DNA of 13,516 nucleotides from Deltaproteobacteria bacterium (lineage in GTDB: Bacteria > Desulfobacterota > Desulfobacteria > Desulfobacterales > Desulfatirhabdiaceae), in contig JAPLJE010000719.1 of the NCBI GenBank assembly GCA_026388755.1, forward strand, positions 1 through 13,516. The letters run 5' to 3'. Below, piece after piece: positions 1-7,722 of the stretch (within the stretch, counting starts at the first letter, position 1; every line of letters begins with the position of its first letter). Under the pieces are notes generated by a model. It did not search any database. It had not been told where the DNA came from and saw only the letters and a program-made list of their open reading frames with translations. Position numbers and translations under genes: made by a program.

Positions 1-1991
1 CCCTTTATCTCCTGGATACCAATTTGCCCGAAAATCCTCCTGAAATCCGCGAAATCACCGCAAGATTATACGCCGCGGAAACCCGAATCCGCCTGGCTCA
101 GGAAGTCCTTCTGGGGATCGGTGGACTCAGAGCCCTGGCAGCTCTTGGCCTTTTCCCCAGAGCCTGTCACATGAATGAAGGACATTCGGTATTTTCGGGC
201 CTGGAGCGGCTGGCGCAACTGCGGGAACGGTATCATCTGGATCTCAAGACCGCGATGGAAATCGTCCCCAGAATTACCGTTTTTACCACCCATACACCTG
301 TTTCCGCTGGACACGAAGTTTTCCCTGTAGATATGGTCAAGCCTTACATCGGTTCATTCCAGGACCGGCTGGGCGTCACTGAAAGCGAGATTCTGTCCTG
401 GGGACAACCCGCCGGGGCCGGGCCGAATGAACCCTTTTCAATGTTTCTTCTGGGGCTACGTCTGGCACAGAACTGCAACGGAGTCAGCCAGTTGCATGGC
501 AAGGTGGCCAGACGCATGTGGGCCCATGTCTGGCCGGAAGTCCCCGAAAACGAGATCCCCATCTCGCATGTTACCAACGGCATCCATATTTCCTCGTGGA
601 TATCATCCGAAATTGCCATGTTGTTCGAGCGCCATCTGGGACCCGACTGGTACATGGGCTCCAGAAAACCCGAGAATGCCAATCGCATTGCGGAAATCTA
701 CGACGATGAACTGTGGCACGCCCATGAAATGAATCGCGGCCATCTGATTCGACTTTGCCGGGAAATGCTGGTCCTGCAGTATAAGCGGCGCAACGCCCCC
801 CAATCGGTGCTGGCACAGGTCGAATCGGTTTTGGAACAGGATGTGCTGACCATCGCCTTTGCCAGACGTTTTGCGACTTACAAACGCGCCAGCCTGTTGT
901 TTCAGGATCCCTGCCGGTTAAAGGCCATTGTCAATTCCAGTACCCATCCGGTACAGTTTATCTTTGCGGGAAAGGCCCATCCCAAAGACGCCGAAGGAAA
1001 GGCGCTGATCAAGCGCGTCGTCGAATTTGCAAGAGACCCGGAACTGCGTCACAGAATCGTTTTTATCGAAGATTATGACATGCGCCTTGCCCGGTATCTG
1101 GTTCAGGGCGCAGATGTATGGCTCAATACGCCAAGGCGGCCTTTTGAGGCGTGCGGAACATCCGGCATGAAAGCCGCCGCCAACGGGGTATTGAACCTCA
1201 GTGTTCTGGACGGGTGGTGGTGTGAGGGATGGAAGGAAGACAGGGGATGGCGGATCGGAAGCGACACCGAATGCACGGACCCATGCTATGGAGATGTTGT
1301 CGACAGCCAGGCCCTTTACAATATATTGGAAAACGAAGTCATTCCCTGTTTTTATGATCACCGTGTCGGAGGCATGCCCGTCCGCTGGACACAGATGATA
1401 AAGGAATCCATGAAAATGGCCATGCAGGATTACTGCAGCCTTCGCATGGTCGGTGAATATGAACAACGCTTCTACCTGCCCATTGCCCGGCGGTTTCAGG
1501 AGTTGACTGAAAACAACGGAGTTCTGGCAAAAAATCTCAGCATTCAGAATGACCGAATCCACCGCCTGTGGGAAGATATCCATATCGATCTGCCGGTTCA
1601 GGATCGCAAGGGTCCCTACCGGGTCGGAATCCAGAATGAGCGGATCCATGCTCTGTGGCAGGATATCCGCATCGATCTGCCAGTTCAGGATCGCAAGGGT
1701 CCCTACCGGGTCGGAGAGACCTTCCAGGTGTCCGCAGGCGTTCATCTCGGGCAATTGAGACCCGATGAGGTTGACGTGGAACTCTATTCGGGCCACATGC
1801 GATCGGTGGATTCGCTGGAGGCCATTCACACCGAACCCATGATCGTACAGGAAAGCCATGAAAACGGTTACTTTCGCTATGCCTGTTCCGTAATCTGCCG
1901 TGTATCGGGACGCTACGGATTCACGGTCCGAATTACCCCGCGCGGAGACGAAAAGCTCAAATTCTCTCCGGGACTGATCGCCTGGTCATAA
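1..1991 (+). CDS. glgP: Alpha-glucan (glycogen) phosphorylase, 5'-truncated by window edge
   Basis: This is a GT35 phosphorylase, which releases glucose-1-phosphate from the ends of glycogen or maltodextrin in the cytoplasm using pyridoxal phosphate. The frame is open from base 3 (reading LYLLDTNLPENPPE), so the gene starts left of the window; the TTG at 24 is not a real start. About 660 residues of a usual ~850 are visible. Family landmarks follow in order: HMNEGHSVF, TTHTPVSAGHEVF, SHVTNGIHISSW, FARRFATYKR, and near the middle EACGTSGMKAAANG, whose lysine (codon 1170-1172) is the expected PLP Schiff-base residue. It is the shorter bacterial/archaeal type (TSGMK) rather than the E. coli GlgP type (TGNMK). 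Close to the C-terminus, residues encoded by 1542-1715 are a 29-residue unit present twice in tandem. The gene ends in TAA, convergent with the next gene. Identification is confident; whether the duplicated protein is fully active is unknown. Confidence 0.93.
   Translation, partial: LYLLDTNLPENPPEIREITARLYAAETRIRLAQEVLLGIGGLRALAALGLFPRACHMNEGHSVFSGLERLAQLRERYHLDLKTAMEIVPRITVFTTHTPVSAGHEVFPVDMVKPYIGSFQDRLGVTESEILSWGQPAGAGPNEPFSMFLLGLRLAQNCNGVSQLHGKVARRMWAHVWPEVPENEIPISHVTNGIHISSWISSEIAMLFERHLGPDWYMGSRKPENANRIAEIYDDELWHAHEMNRGHLIRLCREMLVLQYKRRNAPQSVLAQVESVLEQDVLTIAFARRFATYKRASLLFQDPCRLKAIVNSSTHPVQFIFAGKAHPKDAEGKALIKRVVEFARDPELRHRIVFIEDYDMRLARYLVQGADVWLNTPRRPFEACGTSGMKAAANGVLNLSVLDGWWCEGWKEDRGWRIGSDTECTDPCYGDVVDSQALYNILENEVIPCFYDHRVGGMPVRWTQMIKESMKMAMQDYCSLRMVGEYEQRFYLPIARRFQELTENNGVLAKNLSIQNDRIHRLWEDIHIDLPVQDRKGPYRVGIQNERIHALWQDIRIDLPVQDRKGPYRVGETFQVSAGVHLGQLRPDEVDVELYSGHMRSVDSLEAIHTEPMIVQESHENGYFRYACSVICRVSGRYGFTVRITPRGDEKLKFSPGLIAWS
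1542..1715 (+). repeat. 87-bp imperfect tandem duplication inside glgP
   Basis: Two adjacent 87-bp units lie at 1542-1628 and 1629-1715. Each encodes 29 residues beginning IQN(D/E)RIH and ending DRKGPYRVG. By my count 12 of 87 bases differ (about 86% identity), and the last 33 bases of each unit are identical. The proteins differ at four positions (D/E, R/A, E/Q, H/R). The unit is a whole number of codons, so the frame is kept. Related phosphorylases, as I remember them, have one such segment before the C-terminal beta-rich part, so the second copy looks like a lineage-specific insertion. Confidence 0.95.
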
Positions 1992-2104
1992 TAAATCATT
2001 ATTTATAATCTACAGGTGAGAACTTTCAAGCAAGCCCTATGATATCACTTTGATATTCTGAAGAATTCAGTAAAATATAAAGCCTTAGTAACTCCATCTC
2101 AAAA
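1992..2104. other. Convergent intergenic gap, no clear element
   Basis: This 113-bp AT-rich gap lies between glgP and the methyltransferase-GNAT gene. It holds only a 5-bp-stem dyad (CTGAA-GAA-TTCAG, 2058-2070) with no flanking T run. I see no convincing terminator and no small gene. Confidence 0.6.
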
Positions 2105-3850
2105 TTAAAACAGGTCACTATCGCCCATTGAATAGTAAAGGTTTTTCCTGAAATAATCGATGGAAAAATCCCGGCTGAAAAATTTGAAACAGGGAGCCAT
2201 CATATTTGGCTCATCGGTAATTGAAAAGAACCATGCCTCAATCCGGGTTACAGGAGACTCCCTTCGAATGCCCTCAACCACATGATTCAAAAGAAACGCC
2301 ATATCCTGAACATTATCCGGTTCGCATAGCGCATCTCCCCAGACCAGTGTCTCTCCCCGAAGAGAAAACACTCCCCATCCGGCCATTCTGCCCCAACGGG
2401 ATACCACAACCAGGCGATGAACCCGATCCGGGCAGCTCAGATAACGCCACCGAAGATATTGACCATCCCGTTTCACCAGCAGTCCATAATGTCTGCTGAC
2501 CTTCTGAAAGAACCGGTCGAATTCCAGACCCGCCGCATGGACTTGCTGAACCTTCACCCCTTTGAGTCGTTGAAATATTCTTCCAAACAAATCAGTGCTG
2601 ACCGTGCTCGCTTCCCGAACATGGAACGGTACTTGCGGCAAATATTCATACTGAAGAAATCGTTCTCCAAATTTACGGATCGTCCCGGTATTGAACCCAT
2701 AAATAAACGGAACACCACCACTGCAGAATTTGTCATAAAAACAATTCGCTATCCGACTCAACACACTGGTCGATCCCCTTCCGGAACTCCGGAAAGCGGG
2801 ATTCGTCATGGTATCGCCACCCTGAATGGACTGAATATTCGTATGGGTATTCGCCGAATAAAACGGAACCGGGTAACCGGCAAAATGAGCTGCCAATTCC
2901 CCGCTTTCAGAAAATGCAGCGATTATATGATATCGGCCATACGGATTATCGCGGTATTTCCAATTCCAGTGATCGATTGTTCGGGGATTGTTGAAGATCT
3001 TACGAAACAGCGGCAGAATCCGATGCTCATCATTTTTCCGATACCCACGAATGAACACATCGTCTTTCTGGCAGACAATGATCTCATACCCCAGTTTCCC
3101 CTGAGTGTACCAGGCCAGTTGATTTTTCCAGCCATTCAGAAAAAATGCAAGCCGATCTCCAACCGATTCCGTATTCACCGCTTGACAAATTGCATCAAAA
3201 TGCATTGAAAATTCATGAATAATCCGGTTGCAGGTGTGAATGACCTGATTTTGAATCTCCCGACGGGATAAGATGCGAAACCCCTGTTCGGCGAGCATGA
3301 CCATCATGTCCTTCTGGTGATGAACAGCCGTCTGCGACTGAATCGATCGATCCCTGCAAACTTCATCTCCGATAATGATTTTCCCTTTTTCACGTAAAAG
3401 TTTACGGGCCCGGCGAACAGCGGTATCCAGAGGATGGAGGTATTGAAAAGATTCCTGAAAAAGAATCATGTCATATGTGCTTAAGGCAAAGCCTGTGTTG
3501 GAATCATCCAGAAATCCGGCAATCTGAAAATCGACCCCGCTATCAGCATATGCCTGGCGGGCGTACGCAATCAATTCAGATGATGGCGCAATCGCAGTGA
3601 CCCGATAACCCTTCTTGGCCAACAATGATGCTGAAAGCCCCAACCCGCATCCCACATCCAGAACATCAGCCGGTGGATCGGGGAAAAAAGACAGAAGAAG
3701 ATCAAACATCCTCTCCTGTGCCTTTTCCAGATCAAAATCCGGCGCAGCATCAGGCCAGAGCCCGAAATGCAGATGATCGCTATTCAGGACCAGCCGATAA
3801 AAACAAAAAGGTTCGGGCAGTTTTGCCCACACTCGATGCCGGGTATTCAT
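2105..3850 (-). CDS. SAM-dependent methyltransferase fused to a GNAT acetyltransferase domain
   Basis: This is a two-domain cytoplasmic protein of about 581 residues. Residues ~10-260 are a class I methyltransferase: motif I is DVLDVGCGLGLS (about 62-73), followed by DMILFQESFQYLHP and the LLREKGKIIIGDE strand typical of Methyltransf_11/25 proteins. Residues ~265-400 look like a GNAT domain of the kind found in polysaccharide clusters: IDHWNWKYRDNPYGRY, then GGDTMTNPAFRSSGRGS, where RSSGRG fits the acetyl-CoA loop (R/Q)xxGx(G/A), then FIYGFN. The last ~170 residues are less clear. The frame is open to a TTG at 3931, but that overlaps the upstream gene. I chose the ATG at 3850; a GTG at 3871 lies 15 nt after an AAGGAG (3892-3887) and is also possible. 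It follows the broken glycosyltransferase by 43 bp, probably in the same transcript. The substrate is unknown; a sugar nucleotide or glycan is likely. Confidence 0.8.
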   Translation of the reverse strand: MNTRHRVWAKLPEPFCFYRLVLNSDHLHFGLWPDAAPDFDLEKAQERMFDLLLSFFPDPPADVLDVGCGLGLSASLLAKKGYRVTAIAPSSELIAYARQAYADSGVDFQIAGFLDDSNTGFALSTYDMILFQESFQYLHPLDTAVRRARKLLREKGKIIIGDEVCRDRSIQSQTAVHHQKDMMVMLAEQGFRILSRREIQNQVIHTCNRIIHEFSMHFDAICQAVNTESVGDRLAFFLNGWKNQLAWYTQGKLGYEIIVCQKDDVFIRGYRKNDEHRILPLFRKIFNNPRTIDHWNWKYRDNPYGRYHIIAAFSESGELAAHFAGYPVPFYSANTHTNIQSIQGGDTMTNPAFRSSGRGSTSVLSRIANCFYDKFCSGGVPFIYGFNTGTIRKFGERFLQYEYLPQVPFHVREASTVSTDLFGRIFQRLKGVKVQQVHAAGLEFDRFFQKVSRHYGLLVKRDGQYLRWRYLSCPDRVHRLVVVSRWGRMAGWGVFSLRGETLVWGDALCEPDNVQDMAFLLNHVVEGIRRESPVTRIEAWFFSITDEPNMMAPCFKFFSRDFSIDYFRKNLYYSMGDSDLF

Positions 3851-3893
3851 TTTCTCAGATATCGCATTCACAGGATTTATTAAAAACTCCTTG

Positions 3894-4957
3894 TCATGTT
3901 GTCTGCTGTTTTTCCCAAGATAGTTCAACAACAGGCATCCCCCAGCCCTTCATACCACCCAGGCGGCCGTAATACACTCCCGGCGATAGCAGATTCCACT
4001 CATTCTCAGCAAACTCAATAAGCTCACCGGTTCCGAATTTGCCAACCGCAGGAATAAAATTTGGATTGGGACTCCATTCAAAAAGCCACCCGCCTGCCAG
4101 ACTATTTGGTACTGAAACCCGAAATGGTGAATGATATGTTGGCTTGACCTCCGGTTCAATTGGAATATTCAGCGCTTTTCGGAATCGGATCCCTAACCGG
4201 TTCAAATAACGTTTCCATCCCCTGGTATGTTTCTCCCGAAACAATCTTTGGGATGCAATCATAAGGGACCGTTTGTCCGCCAAGTGGCTTTGATCACACT
4301 GATCATAGAAATGAACTACTTCAGCGCGTGGCTCAACTACAAGTTTATATCCAGAGTTTCTCCGCCTGCGGTGACAATGGCCTCTTTTTTCAATAGAACA
4401 TGTCCGCCGGAAAGGTTTGTGACCCGCACCGGAGATTCCGCCTTCCAGATACCAACTGCAAATCGCCGCCATATTGCACTCAGCAAGCGCCAAAGTCGCG
4501 AATACGGCCCCCATATCGATACGACCGGCTCAATCCACAACAGCATCGGAGGATAAGAGGGCGGAAGGAAATACCCTTTTCCCCGATCCCAATAAATCTG
4601 CGGACCCACCGCGCCGATACGGTTGGAGGACAGCAGCGTCTGCTGAAGGCGGATCAGACAGTCCGGAAGCAGTCGCGCATCCGGGTTCAAGAGCAGAATC
4701 AAATCCGCATCATGCCCATCGGACGCCGCATTGCACGCCCTGCCAAATCCCATATTTTCCGCATTAACCATCAACTCGACCGCATCGGGCAGATGCTTCC
4801 GCAAATATGCGGCTTCGGACGCATCGGCGCTGTTATCCGCAACCACCACCTGAACAGACCCCAGGGACCGGGAACATAAAACAGAGCGGACGGCTTCCAG
4901 GGATAGTGTTGCAGCGTGATAGTTCACCACAATGGCAAGAGTTCTGATTGTCTTCAT
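3894..4957 (-). pseudogene. Family-2 glycosyltransferase, disrupted by an internal deletion and frameshift
   Basis: This resembles rhamnosyltransferase-type GT2 enzymes (WbbL/RfbF-like). Frame A starts at ATG 4957 and gives the nucleotide-sugar half: LAIVVNYHAATLSLEAVRSV, VVADNSADAS, ENMGFGRACNAA, LLLNPDARLLPD, then LSGGHVLLKKEAIVTAGG (about residues 182-199). It then runs into nonsense and a TAG at 4337-4339. A second frame takes over near 4361 with RNSGYKLVVEPRAEVVHFYDQ, the normal continuation of this family, and ends at 3894. Between GG and RNSGYKL the family normally has about 19 residues (FDExFFxYxEDxDLCxR type) holding the catalytic ED pair. Here they are absent, so about 58 bp (1 modulo 3) seem deleted. 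This is not a simple base-call error, because conserved residues are missing. The last ~85 residues (about 4157-3894) are an extra domain I do not recognise. The gene is probably non-functional. Confidence 0.85.
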
Positions 4958-5050
4958 ACCTGCTTGATGTTATAGATGAATCAATGTGTTTTTTTCCAGA
5001 CGATTATGGGGTTCATGGCAGCTCACCTCTACCATGAAAATGATCTTTTT

Positions 5051-5075
5051 AGTAGGATATACTTGTATACAGGGA
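5051..5075 (+). promoter_or_regulatory. Possible promoter -10 with overlapping dyad and RBS for the GT2 gene
   Basis: In the 125-bp divergent gap 4958-5082, TATACT at 5058-5063 resembles a sigma70 -10 box. An ATGAAA 18 bp upstream (5034-5039) matches the -35 consensus at 4 of 6 positions. The same bases form a perfect small dyad, TATAC-TT-GTATA (5058-5069). AGGGA at 5071-5075 sits 7 nt before the ATG at 5083 and supports that start. The -10 to start distance would give a very short leader. No convincing promoter was seen for the minus-strand gene starting at 4957. Confidence 0.3.
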
Positions 5076-5082
5076 AAATAGC

Positions 5083-6186
5083 ATGGGAAAGCAGGCATCC
5101 CGCATGCTTGTTGCGGGCAGTGAATCTGATTTGCAACATACGGATATTTCCATCCTGATACCCTGCCTGAATGAAGCCGAGACCCTTTCCTTCTGCATTG
5201 CAGAAGCATGGGCAGCCGTCTCGGATTCCGGCCTGATCGGAGAAATCATTGTTGCGGACAATGGCAGTACAGATGGATCGGTGGAAATTGCGCAAAATGG
5301 CGGAGCCAGGGTTGTCCATATTCCAGAGAAAGGATATGGGAATGCGTTGGCCGGAGGAATTCGGGCGGCCCATGGGCAATATATCCTGATGGGCGATGCC
5401 GATGGCAGTTATGATTTCACGGAACTTTCTGGATTTATGGAAAAGCTGTATCAGGGGTTTGATCTGGTCATTGGTTGCCGGTTTCCCCGATGCGGCGGCC
5501 GGGTCAACCCCGGCGCCATGCCCTGGAAGCACCGCTGGATAGGCAACCCTGTTCTGTCGTTTCTGGGAAAACTCTTTTTCTCATCGCCAGTGGACGATTT
5601 TCACTGCGGACTCCGGGCGTTCAGGCGGGAGTCTATCCAAGCCCTGGGACTGAAAACCGGTGGCATGGAATTCGCCTCAGAAATGGTGGTCAAAGCGTCC
5701 CTTAGTGGACTTCGCATCACCCAGATTCCCATCGTTCTCAGAAAAGACGGTCGCTCCCATCCCCCCCACCTGCGCAGCTGGCGGGACGGCTGGCGGCACC
5801 TGCGATTCATGCTTTTGTATAGCCCTCTCTGGCTCTTTGTTCTGCCTGGCCTGCTGCTTTCGGTATTGGGGGCTTCCGGGTTCACCCTGCTCATCTCCGC
5901 TCCACTCCAGATCGGCAGGGTGACTTTTGATCTCTCGTCCTTGCTTGTCTCCGGGGCCTGTCTTCAAGTCGGCTTTCAGTTGTTTGGATTCGGTCTATTT
6001 ATCAAGGCCTATGCCGTCAACGCCGGCCTCCTGCCTGGAAAAGAATACTGGCTGAAACTGGTCAAGGGCCGACCCGTGGAATGGGGTATCGCTTTAGGCC
6101 TGGCGTTCATCCTCAGTGGAACCGGTTATCTGATTCACACCACCCTGCTCAGGAAAGCCGCCGAATTTGGCCCCATGTTTCCATAA
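5083..6186 (+). CDS. GT2 glycosyltransferase, polyprenyl-phosphate hexose synthase-like
   Basis: This 367-residue protein has an N-terminal GT-A domain and a C-terminal membrane part. It resembles dolichol-phosphate mannose/glucose synthases, which transfer a sugar from a nucleotide donor to a polyprenyl phosphate at the inner membrane. Visible motifs are SILIPCLNEAETL (23-35), IIVADNGSTDGS (55-66), GYGNALAGGIRAAHG (84-98), the metal-binding DADGSYDF (105-112), DFHCGLRAFRRES (172-184) and the GMEFASEMVVKAS segment (194-206), followed by IPIVLRKDGRSHPPHLRSWRDGWRHLRFML. Hydrophobic segments lie at about 249-272, 284-308 and 333-352. The start is supported by AGGGA 7 nt upstream. The methyltransferase gene follows after 14 bp. 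A run of seven C lies at 5761-5767. Which sugar is carried (mannose, glucose or other) cannot be read from the sequence. Family assignment is confident; donor and acceptor are inferred. Confidence 0.88.
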   Translation: MGKQASRMLVAGSESDLQHTDISILIPCLNEAETLSFCIAEAWAAVSDSGLIGEIIVADNGSTDGSVEIAQNGGARVVHIPEKGYGNALAGGIRAAHGQYILMGDADGSYDFTELSGFMEKLYQGFDLVIGCRFPRCGGRVNPGAMPWKHRWIGNPVLSFLGKLFFSSPVDDFHCGLRAFRRESIQALGLKTGGMEFASEMVVKASLSGLRITQIPIVLRKDGRSHPPHLRSWRDGWRHLRFMLLYSPLWLFVLPGLLLSVLGASGFTLLISAPLQIGRVTFDLSSLLVSGACLQVGFQLFGFGLFIKAYAVNAGLLPGKEYWLKLVKGRPVEWGIALGLAFILSGTGYLIHTTLLRKAAEFGPMFP

Positions 6187-6200
6187 ACCATCCCCTTCGT

Positions 6201-6830
6201 ATGCTTGCCTCCAGAATTTCATTTTATGTCAGGCTTAAGATTTTTTCATCATTCGTGGAGATCATGAAACCGGATTTGCACGCATTGATTCTGGATATCG
6301 GCGTTACCCCGGATCAAAAGCTTCCGGAATCCAATTTCTTTGAATTACTGTATCCTTATAAAGATCGCATTGTCGCCACCAGCATCGAAAACGCTTCTTT
6401 TCTCGAAGTAGAATATCCCGGCATAACGTTTATTCAAACAGAAAAAGACCGACTGCCATTCAAAGACCAATCCTTCGACATTGTTTTTTGTTCTGCAGTA
6501 CTGGAACACGTGGGAGATAGAGACCACCAGAGTTGTTTTATTCGAGAACTGTTAAGGGTTTCCAGGAAATTTTTTATTATTACGCCAAACCGTCAATTCC
6601 CTGTTGAATTCCATACTTTTCTGCCTGCCATACACTGGTTGCCACAGCCAATTCACCAGAAGCTTCTTAAAAAACTCCAAATGGATTTCTGGTCTCGTAC
6701 TCTAAACCTCAATTTACATACACCTCATTCCCTGCTCTCTCTTTTTCCATCCCATACTGATATCCACATTCAGCATGTCCGGCTTCTCGGACTTTCTTCC
6801 AATCTGATTGCTTACGGTAATTCTTTATGA
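6201..6830 (+). CDS. Class I SAM-dependent methyltransferase, LDIGVTPD type
   Basis: This is a 209-residue Methyltransf_11-like protein. The usual glycine-rich motif I is replaced by ILDIGVTPDQ (30-39), followed by PESNFFELLYPYKDRI, LPFKDQSFDIVFCSAVLEHVGD (85-106), FFIITPNRQFPVEFHTFLP and HWLPQPIHQKLL. I recall this ordered pattern from a conserved family found beside GT2 genes in polysaccharide clusters. The open frame extends upstream to 6081 inside the GT2 gene, but similarity starts with MLASRISFYVRLKIF, so I chose the ATG at 6201. No Shine-Dalgarno sequence is visible and the GT2 stop is only 14 bp upstream, which suggests translational coupling. The gene is noticeably more AT-rich than the GT2 gene before it (22 of 60 G+C in 6541-6600 by count). 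It probably methylates a sugar or lipid-linked glycan; the substrate is unknown. Confidence 0.82.
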   Translation: MLASRISFYVRLKIFSSFVEIMKPDLHALILDIGVTPDQKLPESNFFELLYPYKDRIVATSIENASFLEVEYPGITFIQTEKDRLPFKDQSFDIVFCSAVLEHVGDRDHQSCFIRELLRVSRKFFIITPNRQFPVEFHTFLPAIHWLPQPIHQKLLKKLQMDFWSRTLNLNLHTPHSLLSLFPSHTDIHIQHVRLLGLSSNLIAYGNSL

Positions 6831-6888
6831 ATCCAGCGGCAACCTTATTTGATGCATTTTTCATCCCAGGAAAATACCCGTAGTCGGT

Positions 6889-7701
6889 TCAATCGAGCAA
6901 ACCACCATTGTAGCGCGCTGTAACGCTCCAGCTGTATCCCAGATGATGATACATGCGTATCTCATTGAATCCGCTGGATTTCAGAAGCAGTTCAAGCTCT
7001 TCTTTTCGATAATACTTTGCATATTTCGGATTCAGTTGATCATAGACAACCAGCTTGCGGCTGTAAAAATTCAATTTTGAAAAATACCTGCGCATGTAAG
7101 CTGCCATTGGAAGCTGGAAAAAGCAGCAAAGCGCCGCATAAAAACTAGCAGGGAAAACCAGCAAACCGGCCAGCTTGTCCAGCAGTTTATGCGGCATCCG
7201 TGAAGTGATGTGTCGCATCGGTCGCACGAAAGACAAATACAGCTGGTTTTTTTCTTCCCCGTATACCCATAAATAAAGTTTCCCTTCTGAATTCAATGCC
7301 TGCCCTATCGCCCTTAGCGAAGGCACGGGGTCTTGAATAAACTGAAGGACGCCGATACAAAAAATCAAGTCGAACGCGCCTGATGGAATCTGTTCCGCAG
7401 AACCTTGAATACATTGAATACTCGGGTATGAGGCGGTATTTAGTTTCAATATTTCAATGGCGGATGAAGGCTCAAGCGCCAGAATCTCTCCAGCTCCCAA
7501 TTCACACAGCATTCGACTATAACGCCCGGTTCCCGCCCCAACGTCAGCCACCCGTTTTCCCTGAATATCCGAAGGGGTTAACAAGGGACCGAATAAGGAA
7601 AGCAGAGAATCTATAGAACCATAATATCCAGTATTTTCAGTATATTTTTCCCATTGACGACCAAAGTCTTCGACAGTGCTCTCTGTGGATTTTGTCATCA
7701 T
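6889..7701 (-). CDS. Class I SAM-dependent methyltransferase
   Basis: This is a 270-residue methyltransferase and the last gene of the minus-strand run. The N-terminus reads VEDFGRQWEKYTENTGYYGS. Motif I is RVADVGAGTGRYSRML (50-65), with the acidic LALEPSSA loop (74-81), then SAEQIPSGAFDLIFCIGVLQFIQDP (101-125) and GKLYLWVYGEEKNQLYL (140-156). The C-terminal half has a hydrophobic stretch (LLVFPASFYAALCCFFQLP) and ends YSWSVTARYNGGLLD. Two ATGs lie at 7701 and 7698; AAGAGAG stands just upstream and fits the second slightly better. The gap to the preceding DUF2142 gene is 21 bp. The FGRQW...GYYGS opening is one I associate with methyltransferases of sugar and antibiotic clusters; the substrate cannot be assigned. 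It is convergent with the gene ending at 6830, and the 58-bp gap shows no clear terminator. Confidence 0.85.
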   Translation of the reverse strand: MMTKSTESTVEDFGRQWEKYTENTGYYGSIDSLLSLFGPLLTPSDIQGKRVADVGAGTGRYSRMLCELGAGEILALEPSSAIEILKLNTASYPSIQCIQGSAEQIPSGAFDLIFCIGVLQFIQDPVPSLRAIGQALNSEGKLYLWVYGEEKNQLYLSFVRPMRHITSRMPHKLLDKLAGLLVFPASFYAALCCFFQLPMAAYMRRYFSKLNFYSRKLVVYDQLNPKYAKYYRKEELELLLKSSGFNEIRMYHHLGYSWSVTARYNGGLLD

Positions 7702-7722
7702 TCTCTCTTTTTGAATCCGAAG

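Noticed and set aside
918..1859. Long open frame (313 codons) on the minus strand opposite glgP
   Set aside because: It is antisense to a well-conserved phosphorylase frame, shows no recognisable domain, and even repeats the glgP duplication in antisense; it is a shadow of the coding strand.
2058..2070. CTGAA-GAA-TTCAG dyad as a terminator between convergent genes
   Set aside because: The stem is only five base pairs, AT-rich, with no T run on either side.
2417..3208. 263-codon plus-strand frame opposite the methyltransferase-GNAT gene
   Set aside because: The minus strand has clear methyltransferase and GNAT motifs here; the plus-strand translation has no family features.
4385..4390. Homopolymer run as the cause of the glycosyltransferase frameshift
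   Set aside because: The correct family sequence (KKEAIVTAGG) continues beyond the run, and conserved residues are missing further on, so a base slip here cannot explain the break.
5029..5532. 167-codon minus-strand frame across the divergent gap and GT2 start
   Set aside because: It is antisense to clear GT2 motifs, has no recognisable domain, and covers the promoter region; it is treated as chance.
6081..6200. Upstream extension of the small methyltransferase frame
   Set aside because: It lies inside the C-terminal membrane helix coding of the GT2 gene; similarity starts at the ATG at 6201.
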